This document shows, one piece after another, positions 35,121 through 48,064 of a stretch of 64,000 bases of DNA (the first letter of the stretch is position 1; the number at the start of each line of letters is the position of its first letter). Source of the stretch: Protonemura montana (taxonomy: Eukaryota > Arthropoda > Insecta > Plecoptera > Nemouridae); assembly GCA_947568835.1 (NCBI GenBank), contig OX387602.1, forward strand, positions 4,434,570-4,498,569, given 5' to 3'. The notes below the pieces were generated by a model that worked only from the letters and a program-made list of their open reading frames with translations, did no database searches and was not told where the DNA came from. The position numbers were made by a program, and so were the translations under genes.

Positions 35121-38100
35121 GACTATGGGCTCTCCAATGGCACCCGTGCGCTTGCTCAAGGTATTTCTGATTCAGCTGGGGTACGCGTCGCTTTTGGTGG
35201 TGCCTCGCATCTCAAGCATCTTTGTCGTTCTTCTTCGGTAGCAGTTTGCTGGACGATGAGTGATATGCGCCCGTCCTGGACTTGGTTCAAGGTGTCACGC
35301 TCCGAGCCGCAGATTTGTCTTGCTTTTGACAGATCGGGTATCGAATGCTAAGCGTGTAGAGCTCGGTGCGCTGAAGGAAATTCCGACCAAATTGCTCGGG
35401 CAGATTGCATAACTTGCAGGCGAGAGTGAGTCTAGAGTTGTTGGAAATTGTTTTCCTAGAGCTGTTTGTGTCGCTTCGCACAACGTCAAGTTTTGACTAA
35501 TTGGCGTTGTCGGTGCGTAATGCTGTTAAATTACAGGTTATTAGGGTGTAATCTATTTGGATGCGTGTGTGTATGTGTGAGTGTATCTTGTCTGTACAAA
35601 CATTTAGGAGCTTGTTTGCTCATTTTGACGACATTTCAGGTTCGCTCTGCAACTTGACGAAACTACGATATTGAACGATGGCCACGGGCAGGTGAAATGG
35701 TTTCGGAGATTTCCCGCACATGAATTAGTAATGCTTTTCCGGTCGTAACGCGAAATATGCCCTGCGGTTGGTTCGTTAATTAAATGAAAAGTTTGTCTTT
35801 AGTTTACCTTTCGAGGAGGATATCGATGTGCGATATTGTGTGGGCATGACAGGAAAATGTTTGATCGCTTTCGTTTGATGGTCCGCGCTGGTCGGCACTC
35901 GTCCATTTTTCAAGTTAATAAACGTTGGAAAAGCGTTGGTTTAAAGGCCGTTGTTCGAAAGACAATAAAAAAACGGAATCCGTGTACAGCAAATATAGTG
36001 AAACGTCTATATTTGATTGGAATAAAGTACACGGGACTGGCTGAGCGACAAATTGTTTGCCCGTCGACGTGCATTAATACCCACTACTTCTCGAGATTAT
36101 GTTGACATTTACAGCTAGAGGTAGGTATGTGGAAACCTTGCCTGCCTGCGGTGCTCTGCAAATGCGGAAATTGAATTTCCCAGAGAGAAGTAAAGGAAAA
36201 TTGAATTCGGAAACATCGAGAACAATATCATCATCTGCTCGAATTCCAACAATAAAACAGTGTTTGTATGTTCATGGGTATATCGCGCCGTGGTGCACTC
36301 CAAGACCAACGTTGTGCACATCGTCCGCACACGTATTCCTTCGCGTGCACACGTCATACGTGGTCATACTGGTGACTACATGCTAATTTTAACACAAAGG
36401 CACAAGAGTAATGCGTTAAAAGTGCAACCTAAAAGTGCATAGTACTCTAAAAGATGCATCTCTTCTTGCACTCTGGCCGCAGACTTCTTTTGTGAGACGG
36501 TTCAACACTAATCTTGATTTATTAAAATTCCTTTCAAACTGACGGCTTTTCGTGTATAGGTATTTTTGCGGTTTAAAAACGACATGACCCCTAACAGTAT
36601 CAGACCACTTTTTTCATGGCATACGATTAGTTTTGACTGGTAAAATGAAACAACTAAAAAGGGGAATTTGCCCACGGTGTCTGTCAGAGCGCATCGGAGC
36701 GCATTTTTGCCTGTAATGCATTTCCTCTCAATTTGGCCGGTTAAATAAACAGTTTCGGGGGGAGAGTGCTATGCTCCAGGGGGTCGCTTTAGTTCTGGAT
36801 CATCCCAGAAAACGGAAAGAACAAACACTCCGGAGATCTTTACTCCTAAAACCTGGCTCATCAGATTTCAAGAAGAATAGCAGGAAGAATAGTTTCAGAG
36901 CAGTAATAAGCAAAGAAACGAACCGTAATGAATCTCATCATCCATCGCTTTGCAATCACACTCTTCATTCAACAAACCAGCGTTTTAATTAATGATGCAC
37001 AAAACTTATTTGGCAAAGTTAACTGGATATAGTACTTCAATTATAGTCTGTCCACGTTAGATCAAATCGTTGATCGCACTATAATCGCTTTGTGCAAATT
37101 TCGAACAGTTTCAAATAGATTGCAATTGTCCAATAGTTTGAGTACTTAGTTGTGCAGAGCGACAAGGATCTAGTGTTCAAACTTCAAAATGTAGTTATCC
37201 TTCTGAGTTCGCCAACCGCAGTGTATTTGGCTAAGCAACTCAAAACTTATGGCATCTTGGTTTCGGGACAAGCGGAATGGTGCCCCTATGTAATCTGGGC
37301 AGATGGGGCAATCCATGTTCCGAGGCAAATTCGAGCAGCTGACCGGCCGCTCGTGGTAAATGTGCGGACCAAGTGACCGCTTGTCCAGCTTGGCCGATAA
37401 TTAGCAGCTACCCGCAGATAGGTGTGAGGGCAGACAGGCATCTGCAGATAGACGGTGTTAGTCGCTGGCCGGCTGTCCACTTGTAAGTATAGGACACATC
37501 GTGTAAGCTGTCTTGTGTATTCGGATACCCCTTTTGGTCTACTTTGAGAATAAGGTCGCTTGTAGTTGCTCAACAGATTCTGCTAGTTTTTTTTTATAAT
37601 TTTTTCCGTTGCTGGGGCGTCTCACCCACCCTCACCCAAGATTGTATTTTTCGGTAAAAAATCGTTTTAATCAGAAAATAATGAGATTTCGTGATTTAAA
37701 GACGTATCGTTATGTAGAGAAACGATGTTATTCAAATAAGAATCATGAATAAGTATAGAGGGAAGAATACCTGTTTTATGTAAATTTATAGCCAAATTCT
37801 TCGTGATACATCAAAGGTTATAGGAACAAAAAGAAAACCTTATAAATGTTCATCGTATATTTGCACAGTAAAAAGCAGACCACCGAGCGTGACAGATCGG
37901 CGAAAGGTTTTACGAGCTTTTTTTCTCTTCAAGTTTCTTTTAATTTTATCATCCTTATTATTATTTATCTGTAAAAATGACGACGGCTGTCCATCAATCC
38001 GCGTAGAGCCGAGTCGAGACACACAAGCTTATCCCATGCATCTGCGTGCGAGACTGCAGGTTTACCCTGGAGGTCGAGGCCTGGTTCGGCAGGAACCAGC

Positions 38101-41100
38101 TAACCGTGGTTCCATACGGTTCCACCACGAAAACGCTCTGCGTTCTACGCGGTTCACACACCGGTGCTCCAACACGGTGCTGACGTCATCTACCTGCCCG
38201 CAACGCGCAACATTTGCATGTGACTTACCTGAGCCTAACGGGACTTGGCTGATTGTATAGACGCGACCATTTGCATGTATATTGTTGTTGCATTGTAACC
38301 GCTTATTTATGTATTACAAATAACTACAGGACGCGGTACATGAAATTATAGCGTTGCTCGGCCCATCTTGTTTTTGCGTTCTATTTCGATAATTGTCCAA
38401 CGGTGATTAGGGGTAAGAGCCCGACGAATGCGTAATTAGTTGCTTCGAAAATAGGGGCGCTTTTTGAATTGATTGATTACGGTCATACATGCGGGTGTGC
38501 TTAAATTAATAGATGACCGTCTATTATTTATTAATTCTGATAATGATCTTTGATCAGACACATACAGCTCTGGAGTTAAAGTAGGTAATCCAATTTAAAT
38601 ATTACATTGACCACACAATTGAGTGAAAAGTCGCGTGAAGTGGCGTCTGCTTAAAAAAAATCACCCCAATCGGTTCTCGGATGGCAGCTAATCTGTTTGG
38701 CCATTGCCGAAACAGTTGATAGGGGCTCCAATATGGGCCACACTCCTGTGACTAGTACACATTTGCATCCCGTATCATAATTAACAACACACATCGTCCG
38801 TACATACATCTGTCCTGGACTGGAAATTAATTACGCTGTTGAAGTTTTGAACGAAAAGCACTCTTTTTTGTTTGTTTGTTTCCGAGTAAACAACGAATTG
38901 GTAGGTACACGAAAATAAGACCACCTGTAATCGTTTTGTAATATATTTAAATGGCTGGTACTGCCAGCGTATCCACATGGATGTACACAGCGAAGCGCCT
39001 ACCATATTACCTGGCCATAGATAGAACGTTGAGCGGTGCTGCCAAGCCATGCTAGCCACTAGCTAGAGTTGCCTGCCATAGTTGTTGCTGTAATGATGCA
39101 CTGAAAGGCAAAATGCAGCAGCGTCGTAAAATTAAACTGTAATCGTTTCTAATTATATTGTTCGTGTGTGGAAAATGCAAATATCAAGAGTGCTTTCTTT
39201 TATTTTTTCCAACTTGCTTCTATGCTTGGTCGGTATATAGAATTTTATCGTCGACAAGCAGGCAGTGTTGGGCTTCCCGTACACTAACTGCCAAAGGCTG
39301 ACATCAAACGTAATGTTGGCTGCAACGTCTGGCGATACAGGCATGGTGCCTCTGCCCTATCAACTTCTGTAGGGCGTATTTGCATGCAAATTCGTTGGCG
39401 GGGAGCGTTTAGCAAGAGAAGTAACGCGTCGATCGGGTATGCGGGTGGAAAAATACGGGAATATTTAGTGTGTAAATAAAATAGCACATGTTTTTCGTGC
39501 GCTCTGATCAACATAATTTGCGTAAAGCTGATAACCGGATTCATCAAATAATTTGACACTGTATAAGGGAGCTTATTCAGAAGATCAAATCCTCCAGCAA
39601 GTGTCATTGAGTTTATAGGTATAGTTGGCCAGCGTTAGCGTTAGCCAGCGTTAACTTTCTGCTGAACAAACGATCTGGTAACACGTGATAACGGTACGTG
39701 CCACCCTATGGCGCTTACAGCCGTCCTTTTCCCCCAACCCGTACACTAAAATAACTACGATAAAAAATATCAATAATTGTCTATCAATCGTTGAGGTTAA
39801 CAGAATTAAAAATTAACTGTGCGTATTCTAGTCTAAAATGCGAGTAATCTGCGAGAAGTAACGACATTTTACGCGAAGGCAGTCTAACATTAGGGTTATG
39901 GTAGTGCGACAGCATGTTCAAAGGAGTATAACTTGTGACGTCCTGACTCCTGAATGAGAATAATGTTGGTGGTATGTTGTTATGACTATGAGGCACTGTA
40001 GACCCGCGTCACTTGAGTAGGTGGCGCTGCCGGCCGATCCTGTTGCCGATGGTTAAGAAGCCGATCCTTGTGGGACGCCACTCCGCCGAACCCATTCGGT
40101 ATGAGATGCAGAGGTATGGCACCCTCTGGGCCTGTAGCTGTCTCTGGACAACATTATTAGGCTGGGCCCGGGCTTGCGTGCAGGCAAAATATGCCAAAGC
40201 ACGCGGGCTAGAAGAGATGGTACCCCGCACCAACCAGTTTGCCTTACAGACGTCACTTTTTACCTCTTAAAATAGGTTAATAGCATCCTGCGATTTTAAT
40301 ATCTATTTATGATTCATTATATTTAATAATGATATAGAATTTATCAAATTAATTCGTATTTTATAACGCACCCATTTTTGGCGTAATTTACAAGGAAGTT
40401 TTTAATTTTTTGTAGATGCTCTGTGTGTTTTCATGGTTTTTTGTGATTTAATTAAACATCGAAGGTTCAGTTGGGCTTAAAGGTTTAATTATTAATTAGA
40501 CAGAGTCACCAGTTTCATGTGGGCCAACTGGCTCGTCGGGCGAACGGCCGGAATCGCTCGGGTTGCATCATCGTCCGATCATTTCGATTTCAATCTCGAC
40601 TTGGTTTTGATTGGAAGACAGCCTTTGGCGGGCCTGAGAAAAATTCCCAACGAGCCTTGGTGATGTTACGCAATTTGTAGGATGTTTTCGAAGAGTTGAA
40701 ATCACCGCTCACCGCTTTCGCATACAAGAAGTGAACAGGCCTTACGGCTTGCGCTATTATACGAACACTCAAATATGGTAATGCCCGTCAATTGACAGAA
40801 GATCGGCGTTCATAATCGATTCCATTGTACTGGATAGCCGATGGAGACAATTTCCTAGAGTAAGCTTGCACTATTCTGCACCATCTTGCAGAGGTAGCCA
40901 CTTTTTCTAGCTAACTGTAAAGCAATGAAATGCATCTTATATCGTTAGGTTCTTTAGTGCACGCGGCCATTACAGCATAACGCCATGTATTTAATTATAT
41001 TGCATACAGCTCGGCTTTGGCCGCGGGGCCATTACAATGGGTAATATAATAAATGTGTCTCAGGTAGTCTACATTTTCTTGTACAGCGAACGAATTGGAA

Positions 41101-43334
41101 GCTGTAGCTTTAAGTAACATCTTGATGCCAGAAGGGAAAATGCTGCACGTGATTGCAACGGATTCCAGGCGACGTCAATGTCTTGCGCGTGGTTAATTGG
41201 TCTCTGTGCTGCTGAGATCGAATTTCAAAATGATAGTGATCTGTGTACAAAGGTAGTAGCAATTAATTTCTTTGCTTTCGTCTGTGTGGTGCTGTACTTA
41301 TGGCATGATGGGCTAGAAATATATCCTTTTGACTAATATCTTTGTGGTACCATTTCAACATTTTTCCGGTTTTACCCACATTTCTCATTTGAGTTCCACA
41401 GAACGGTCTTGCAAAGCTTATGGGCTATCCGTTTGCATCTCCGTTTGGAGTTGTATTTTGCTCCCAATTAATTCCTGTGCCTTCTTCTGCGACAACAGCG
41501 TTCCATATTTAGCAACGTATTAAGATAAATTATCCAGCGACCAGCTGTGGCTGTGGATTTTAAATCATTTTTTGACGCTAGACTAACAAAGCGGCCATCT
41601 TAAATCCTCTTCAGAGAGATCCATTTTTTCCGTTCATTTTGAAAGAGTAAAAAGCACATCGTAATGTTAATAACGTTAATCTAGCTACTTTTCATGAGCT
41701 GTCCTGCCATATTTTATATTATATTATTTGAAATATAAATACAGGAAGTAGCATAACGCTTCTCCGGCCAGATGACAATTAATGCAGCTCTGATTGCAAT
41801 GCACATTTGTAACAAGCTTTCGAGTTTTATTCTTTTTTGTTTCGTGCACATTTTGTAATCCCTTGCGCTCCAAGTGTGGATTACATTATGAGCAAGGAAT
41901 GAAAACGGTATTTACCTGACGTGTACTCGTAGTGTATCTATATATCAGTTTTAATTTTAGGATTATTAATAAATTAAACACTTGATGATGGGTTGCAGAC
42001 AGCGGGAGGGCGCTCAGTAAAACGCTGTCGCTCCCACAAATATAAATTGTGCCGTAATGTGGATAGATCTGCATGCATTTGGGATGAAATCGCTACAAAG
42101 AAACATGAAAATTACACTGTAGTGCTTTATGGCTCTACTTTAATATACTTTAGGACATTGTTCTCTTTGAAATATTATGTCTCGTCTCTACTGTTAATGG
42201 CGTAGCGACAGCATTTCGTGTGGAAGCTGAATAATGCATCGAGAATGTTTACCATTTCTTTATGCATAAGTATGTCCAAGTACTAAAGGACCAAGTGGAC
42301 CGACAATGTCGGAAGAGTCGAGTAGGTCTTTTACGGTCCAAGCCCCGAGTTTCGATCCCAAAAACCACTAGTCGCGTCCAGCGTTTACAATTAATTTCTT
42401 TGCTGCATTTCCCGAGCTTACCGACGAGGGAAATTGTTTTGTGTATATAAAGAGGAGTTACACAAGTTTATTCAAACATAAATAACCCTTTACAACTTTT
42501 TATTTCTCCCCGGACCATATTTCTAAATTACGGCAGTCTTTGAAGCTGAACACAGCTGAGTTTTGCATCGGATTAATGATCCCTGTGTTGTGCTTGTGTC
42601 CAAATACAGTTCTGCGCTCATTTGAATATTTCTAGCGTCTACTTTTTGGTGTACCTACATTTCGTAGATAACACTGCAATATTTATCATCATGACTGTAC
42701 AAGTAGCTACCAGTTCGAAATGTATAGAGGTATCGAATATAATAGTGATCTCTGTCACACTGGATTTCACTTCTAAACATCCCTTAGCAGCAGGGCATGC
42801 ACATGCAATCTCGCACTAGGGGTGAGTTGCTATCTCTCGTGCATACATATCGTTAAGTAGATTCATCACTTTTTCACCATTACATGGAAGTCGCACATAC
42901 CACGCTATTCTGCATTGTAGTTAGGAAATCGTACGTCGGAGGTGGAAAAACGACGAAGTGGTCGCGACCCAACCGTTTACGCCCGACACATGGATTATTA
43001 GGCAGGGCGACGGGAATAAAAAGCTAGTACAATCGGAATAATTTACAATCGTTTCGCAATGAAAATGCCCTGCAGACGTACTCGTGGCGCACGGTGAATT
43101 CATTCGTTGATTTTACAATTCGCTCGTTCGTTCGGCGCGACATTTATCATCTCGTTGATTGTTCGAGATAAAACATTTTCGCTGGTTGCGGTAAATTGGT
43201 GGAAATTGAATTTCACTTCGCTTTTAATGCTAGGTTAACTAATTTAGATGATCGTCTAATGAAAGTTTAATAACGTTTACGTTGGCACGGTGAATTAGAT
43301 CCACACGTTAGGTAATAACATAGTTGCGGTTGGT

Positions 43335-43349
43335 TGTGTGTGTGTGTGT
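43335..43349 (+). repeat. (TG)n microsatellite
   Basis: Seven TG units in the sequence TTGGTTGTGTGTGTGTGTGTAG. Confidence 0.8.
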
Positions 43350-44289
43350 AGTCAATAAAGCGTTCTACTTCAGCTTGGAGCAGGAACAGTTTCCACCCTT
43401 GTATTACCATGTTTGGGAACTCTCGGTCGCTTTTCTCAAAATCTAACTTTCAATGCTTGTGCGATGTTATCTCCTTGATCGGCTGAAATCCGAAGAAAAT
43501 TGTTTACCACTTGAAAAGCGTCTGAGAAATGTAAAAATTCGATATTATATCGCGTTTCGTTGGATCTCACATGTTTGCCATTCATGTCTTTATGAATGAA
43601 TTATTTGCTGCTCTCAGGATTGGCGATATTACTATACTTAGCTCGCTGATAAAGCAATCATCATAAATCTGATCAGTGCTCATTTATCTCGATCTGACTC
43701 GACGTCTCTCGAAGTTATCATGGAATCTGGTCGGGTGGGGCTTGCTCCTGGTCCCAAGTCCGTGGCTGCTTCAGCATCCGCTAAGAATGCGATGGTCCAT
43801 CGCATTCAGAGCACCAATGGAATTAGTTCGCCCCCATGAAACCGCTAGCTAATGAGAAAACCGTTGAAGAGTGCAGTTGCTTGGACTGTTGTCGTCTTCG
43901 CCATCGTTTTTCTACTTCTGCTTCTGCTGTAATATGTTTTTTTTGCGGATTCTCGGTCAAAATTTACGACTGCACAAAATTTACATTTACAATCAGCGAA
44001 ACAAGTTTGCCACACTTAAAATGGTCACCATTTTACCAGCCCATAAACAATCGAACGACATCGGACAACAGTTTTTTTGCCAATTTAAAGAATACCGTAC
44101 TAAAATCTTACTACCTGTATAAGGTATGCCAATCTATAATTATAATTTAGAATCCCATTAAACATCTCGCCCTCACATAGCACGTTATCGCCATCCCTTT
44201 CTTGCTCTCTATTCGGCCTATTGTGTGCTCATCCTCTCACGGTTAAATGCTCTAACCACTTCCAAGCCAGAAATAATACGTTCAACTCA

Positions 44290-44313
44290 CTGCTGCTGCT
44301 GCTGCTGCTGCTG
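44290..44313 (+). repeat. (CTG)8 trinucleotide repeat
   Basis: Eight perfect CTG units. No flanking coding frame is convincing; the polycysteine or polyleucine readings lie in short chance ORFs. Confidence 0.9.
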
Positions 44314-46839
44314 CCTCATTAAAGTTTATATATCATTAGGTGCTGCTTGCTTTTATCACCTGCAACCGTGGCCCGTATTGTCTTTGCCCCGCACTCTTGC
44401 AATCACATTCGTCTGCAAATTAACTTCTAGCTACAAACTTTTCATCTGCAGAATAAACTATGGCACTTTTCATCGTCTCGTTGCACCAAACTGTATTAAT
44501 TAGCAAAAAGTTTTCTTTAATCCATTGATTTAAAAGTGAGTAATACCATTTTTGTGCTCTCCGTATGCATTTTCTGTTTTAATTTATTTTTGACTCGTTT
44601 CAAGTTTCTTCTTCAAGCGGGTTCACCGCGCAGTTCTAAGGGCAGACATGCTATTAATTAACATACTTAAAATTTCACAAAATGATCTCGCAATAAGTAT
44701 ACATCATTGTCCTATCGGCAAGTATATCTATAATTGGCCAATACATGATGAGGATAAGTGCAAGTCTAGTACAGCTTAGGTAATGCATCTTAGTGCAAGT
44801 CAATAGCACTCAAGTGCATTATGCGATTATTGCAATAGAGAGGAAGGAAACGGTGGAAACATCAGTATTGAGTTTTCATGTTGTTGCTGGCCTCGAGAAT
44901 GATTGAAAACCAGGGTGCATGTGCATGCATGTGGTTCAACTTTAGTTCAACTACATTTAGTATCTAACATTACAGGTGGTTTGGCAAAGGGGAGGTGAAT
45001 GTCTGTCATCTACGCTGTCCTCTGTGCATCCCAAAGTTTTATAATGCCGATCGAGTAGCTGCTCTCTATTTGCTGAAAGAAACTGGCGGAACTGGTAAAA
45101 GGGATGCCACGAGAAAAGCGTCTGGTTTTATAGTAATTTGATATTCTATCCGTGTTAGGTGGGCTAGAGGGAGGGACTTGCAGGGTTTCAATTTAAAGCA
45201 AGCAGCCAGGTCCGAAGCTGCTAAAACACACCAATTATCAATTTTGTTATTTTTCATTTTTGATGCCACCAATTATCTAGATTGCCAATCATTACAACTA
45301 AACGATCAGAATAGTAAAGTCCTAATTGAACGTACTGAAACTGGTATAATACTCATAAAACGCAACTTCACAGTCGAAGGGCTTTTCATTATTATTATAA
45401 ATTTTGGTATTCGCTAAAAATAACGTCTTAGAAAAAAATCTTGGCTTGATTGCTTTGGCGAATTAATTTTCTTTGTCGAGTAATAGTTTCCATTCCCATT
45501 AGTTTTACGGACGGTTATTATTTTAAGTAGGATTGCGTAATTACGGGGCATTATTCTAATGCAATTGCTGTGTTAATGCAGATTAAGCGAGCTGGCCTGC
45601 CGTCTTACCAGTCTTACCACCGTGCACACTGTAACTGCATAAGCCATGAAATTGCATGCCATTCAGGAAATTACTGCACTTTTTCGGTATCGTTCATTAT
45701 ATAGCCATGATATTGGATTTTGCTACATTCGTCTTTAATTAGAATTTATGTCTCGGTTGTCCAGAGATAGTATTTTGCTTATTTTGTTTTTCACAATTAG
45801 ACCAAAATGTAACTGAAAATTACATTCTTTTGGTGCATCGTGACTGAATTCGTCGTCAACCAAACTTTTTAACATAATTTATTAGTTAAAATTCATATTC
45901 TATTGCGGCCAATTTTTGTTGACCCGGTCCATTGTTCAAAAGCATCAACTTGCTTGCAAGCGCAAATGCAAGTCGAACGGAAACGGGTCGGGCATGAAAA
46001 TGAGATCCAGGTGCTGGGCACCACGGATTTATTCTCGGTTCCTTTTACTTCTGTCAGCGCCGAACACTTCTTTGCCATCCCACCCGGTCCCGAGTAGCGT
46101 GATGCACAGCAACCCCCACAGTTCATAAATCTGCTGCACTCGAAATGCACTTGCCATTCATAAGTGCTTTGCACAGTGATTCATTTGTGCAGCGCTCGTA
46201 TACTCGCTTTTTCTGTACTTTACGTTCTGCACAGAGCCGTATTTATACCGAGCTTCATTCATAAGTTGGCGCACGAGGCTGGGTTTTCATTGATAACTGA
46301 AAAGTAAAAGTAATTTCTTGTAATGAAAGCAAGCTTTTCTTTGGTTCTACCAACTTTGTAGTTCGCTTGTCAACAGTAGAATCGTGCTTCACCTATTTTA
46401 GGACGGGCTTTGAATCGTGTTTCGGTTTGAGTTGCCTGCGCCACCCATGGCCAGTTTGATTTCGTTTAGAATTTGATGCTAGCGCAGCCAACTGAACGTG
46501 CTATATCCAAATTGAGTCAAATATTTGTGTTGGACCTCGTTAAACCTGGCCTGGATTACGCAACATTTGATTGGGATCTACAGTAGAGCTAATTGTCCTT
46601 CTCGTTGCGTGAGCTCGAATTGGGGCAGCGATAATCTTCGATTACCCTTGCCGCATGCGTAAGCTCCGAGAACTGAGTAACAGAATTAATTCTCTCTACG
46701 GCGACCCAAGGTGGCTGTCAACAGCACGAAATATCGGACCACTCGAGAGACCGCCGAAAAGTCGCCCTGCGTCAATTACAATTTCGCAACGAATTTCTTA
46801 TTTCCTTTTCACCTCGTTATAAATCCACTGATTTGTGTT

Positions 46840-46990
46840 TCCGCCGGCGATGTGCGCTGACGTCATATGCGAACATTAGACTCGCACGGTCTACGCGGCG
46901 CTAGTGCGCGTGTACAACGCATCGCACTGCGTGCGTTACACCGACCCACTCCTCTCGGGGCGCCGCTTAGGACGTCGACCAATAGTCTTG
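46840..46990. promoter_or_regulatory. CpG-rich patch with a perfect CRE
   Basis: A sharp CpG-dense block in AT-rich surroundings. It contains TGACGTCA (palindromic CRE, the CREB/ATF site) at about 46858-46865, followed by GCGCGTGTACAACGC-like CpG-rich sequence and GACGTC near 46972. It may be a promoter, but no transcript start or coding exon can be tied to it on either strand. Confidence 0.3.
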
Positions 46991-47849
46991 GCCCAGATTG
47001 ACACAGCTTCTTAGATATTCGCATTCATCAAGGGTTCCACAAAGTCAATTAACAAATCACCGCGCGTTTAAGTCTCCTCGCGGCATTTAGTTTCCCCTGT
47101 AATTTCTAATTATGCATAAGGAAATCATCATATTTAAACACATTCATGGAACTGAAATGTTGTATCTCGTTACGCTCCTTGGGCCGGAGCACAACAAATT
47201 CTTTGTCCACTCCTGCTTGATCCTTTGAATGAGCTCCCTTGTGAGCAAAATCAGCTGCAGGGCCGCATTTGAAACTAAGAAGTCATCAGGCATCCGATTC
47301 TCATCCTCATCCTCAACCTAAACCTAAGATGTCAATCCTGCTTCCTTGAGATGTGAAACGAAAGGCTGATAAAGGAGCCAACCACCGCCGTGAGGAGTTT
47401 CGAGATTCATTGATTCGAGATACTTATGGACAAGATCAATATGTCTGCTCTCTACCAACACGACAAACACGTCGGGCCAACAGTGTAGCCACCCTGTCCT
47501 GCTAGGCCTTGTTTGTTATTGCTACTTTAAATGAACTAAACGTGCGTTTAAAGTGTCGAAGACATCGCGTGATTCCTCGCGTGTGAGCTATTTACATAAT
47601 ATCGCCTCATCTAGTTAAATTAGTTAAATTCGAAGACTTTCCTCAATTTTTCCACCAAGGCGTACTAAAAACAGGTCATCATGGGACAGTTCCATCACCA
47701 CAGACATGCCAGTCTAATTTTCAACAGTTTTTTCTGAAGAAACTTTAAAATCTGATGAGCGATCCACTAACTTGAAGCTGAAGCGGCTGGCGCGATTGTT
47801 CGCGAGATGTCGGCGTTGAAGGCCGGGGGATGGGCGAGGGGGGGCTGTA

Positions 47850-48064
47850 ATTTGGACGACGTTTATGTGGCACGCTTGTGCACGGGATAATTGTTCGGTT
47901 TGCAACAATTTCGGGCGAAGTGGGCGGGCGGGCAGCTCTGCTCCATGTCCATGCAACGCGCCACAATGCCACGGTCCCGTGAGATGTCGTGCTTGTCACG
48001 CCGTCGCACGTGACAGCGACAGTCTCAACGTCTTCCCATCTTCCCTTACTCTTCTAGCTTTGTA
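47850..48064 (+). other. Cysteine-rich open frame in GC-rich DNA
   Basis: From the ATG at 47865 the frame reads MWHACARDNCSVCNNFGRSG, then APCPCNAPQCHGPVRCRACH, giving Cys spacings C-x4-C-x2-C and C-x-C-x4-C-x5-C-x2-C that resemble a zinc-binding or disulfide-rich module. A possible donor (CTA|GTAAGC) lies at about 48075 and AATAAA at 48081. Both strands are open in this GC-rich patch, so it may be chance. Confidence 0.2.

Larger units (their letters stand above)
35121..46839. other. AT-rich region with no supportable gene
   Basis: Simple repeats at 43335 and 44290, direct repeats of CCAGCGTTA near 39630-39655, and one coding-like frame at 37158-37376. Otherwise only short chance ORFs. Confidence 0.45.

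Noticed and set aside
42335-42362. GTTTCGATCCC resembling a tRNA T-arm
   Set aside because: The stem does not pair and no A box is present at the expected spacing.
44225-44503. ORF containing a polycysteine run
   Set aside because: It is the (CTG)8 repeat read in one frame, not a coding sequence.
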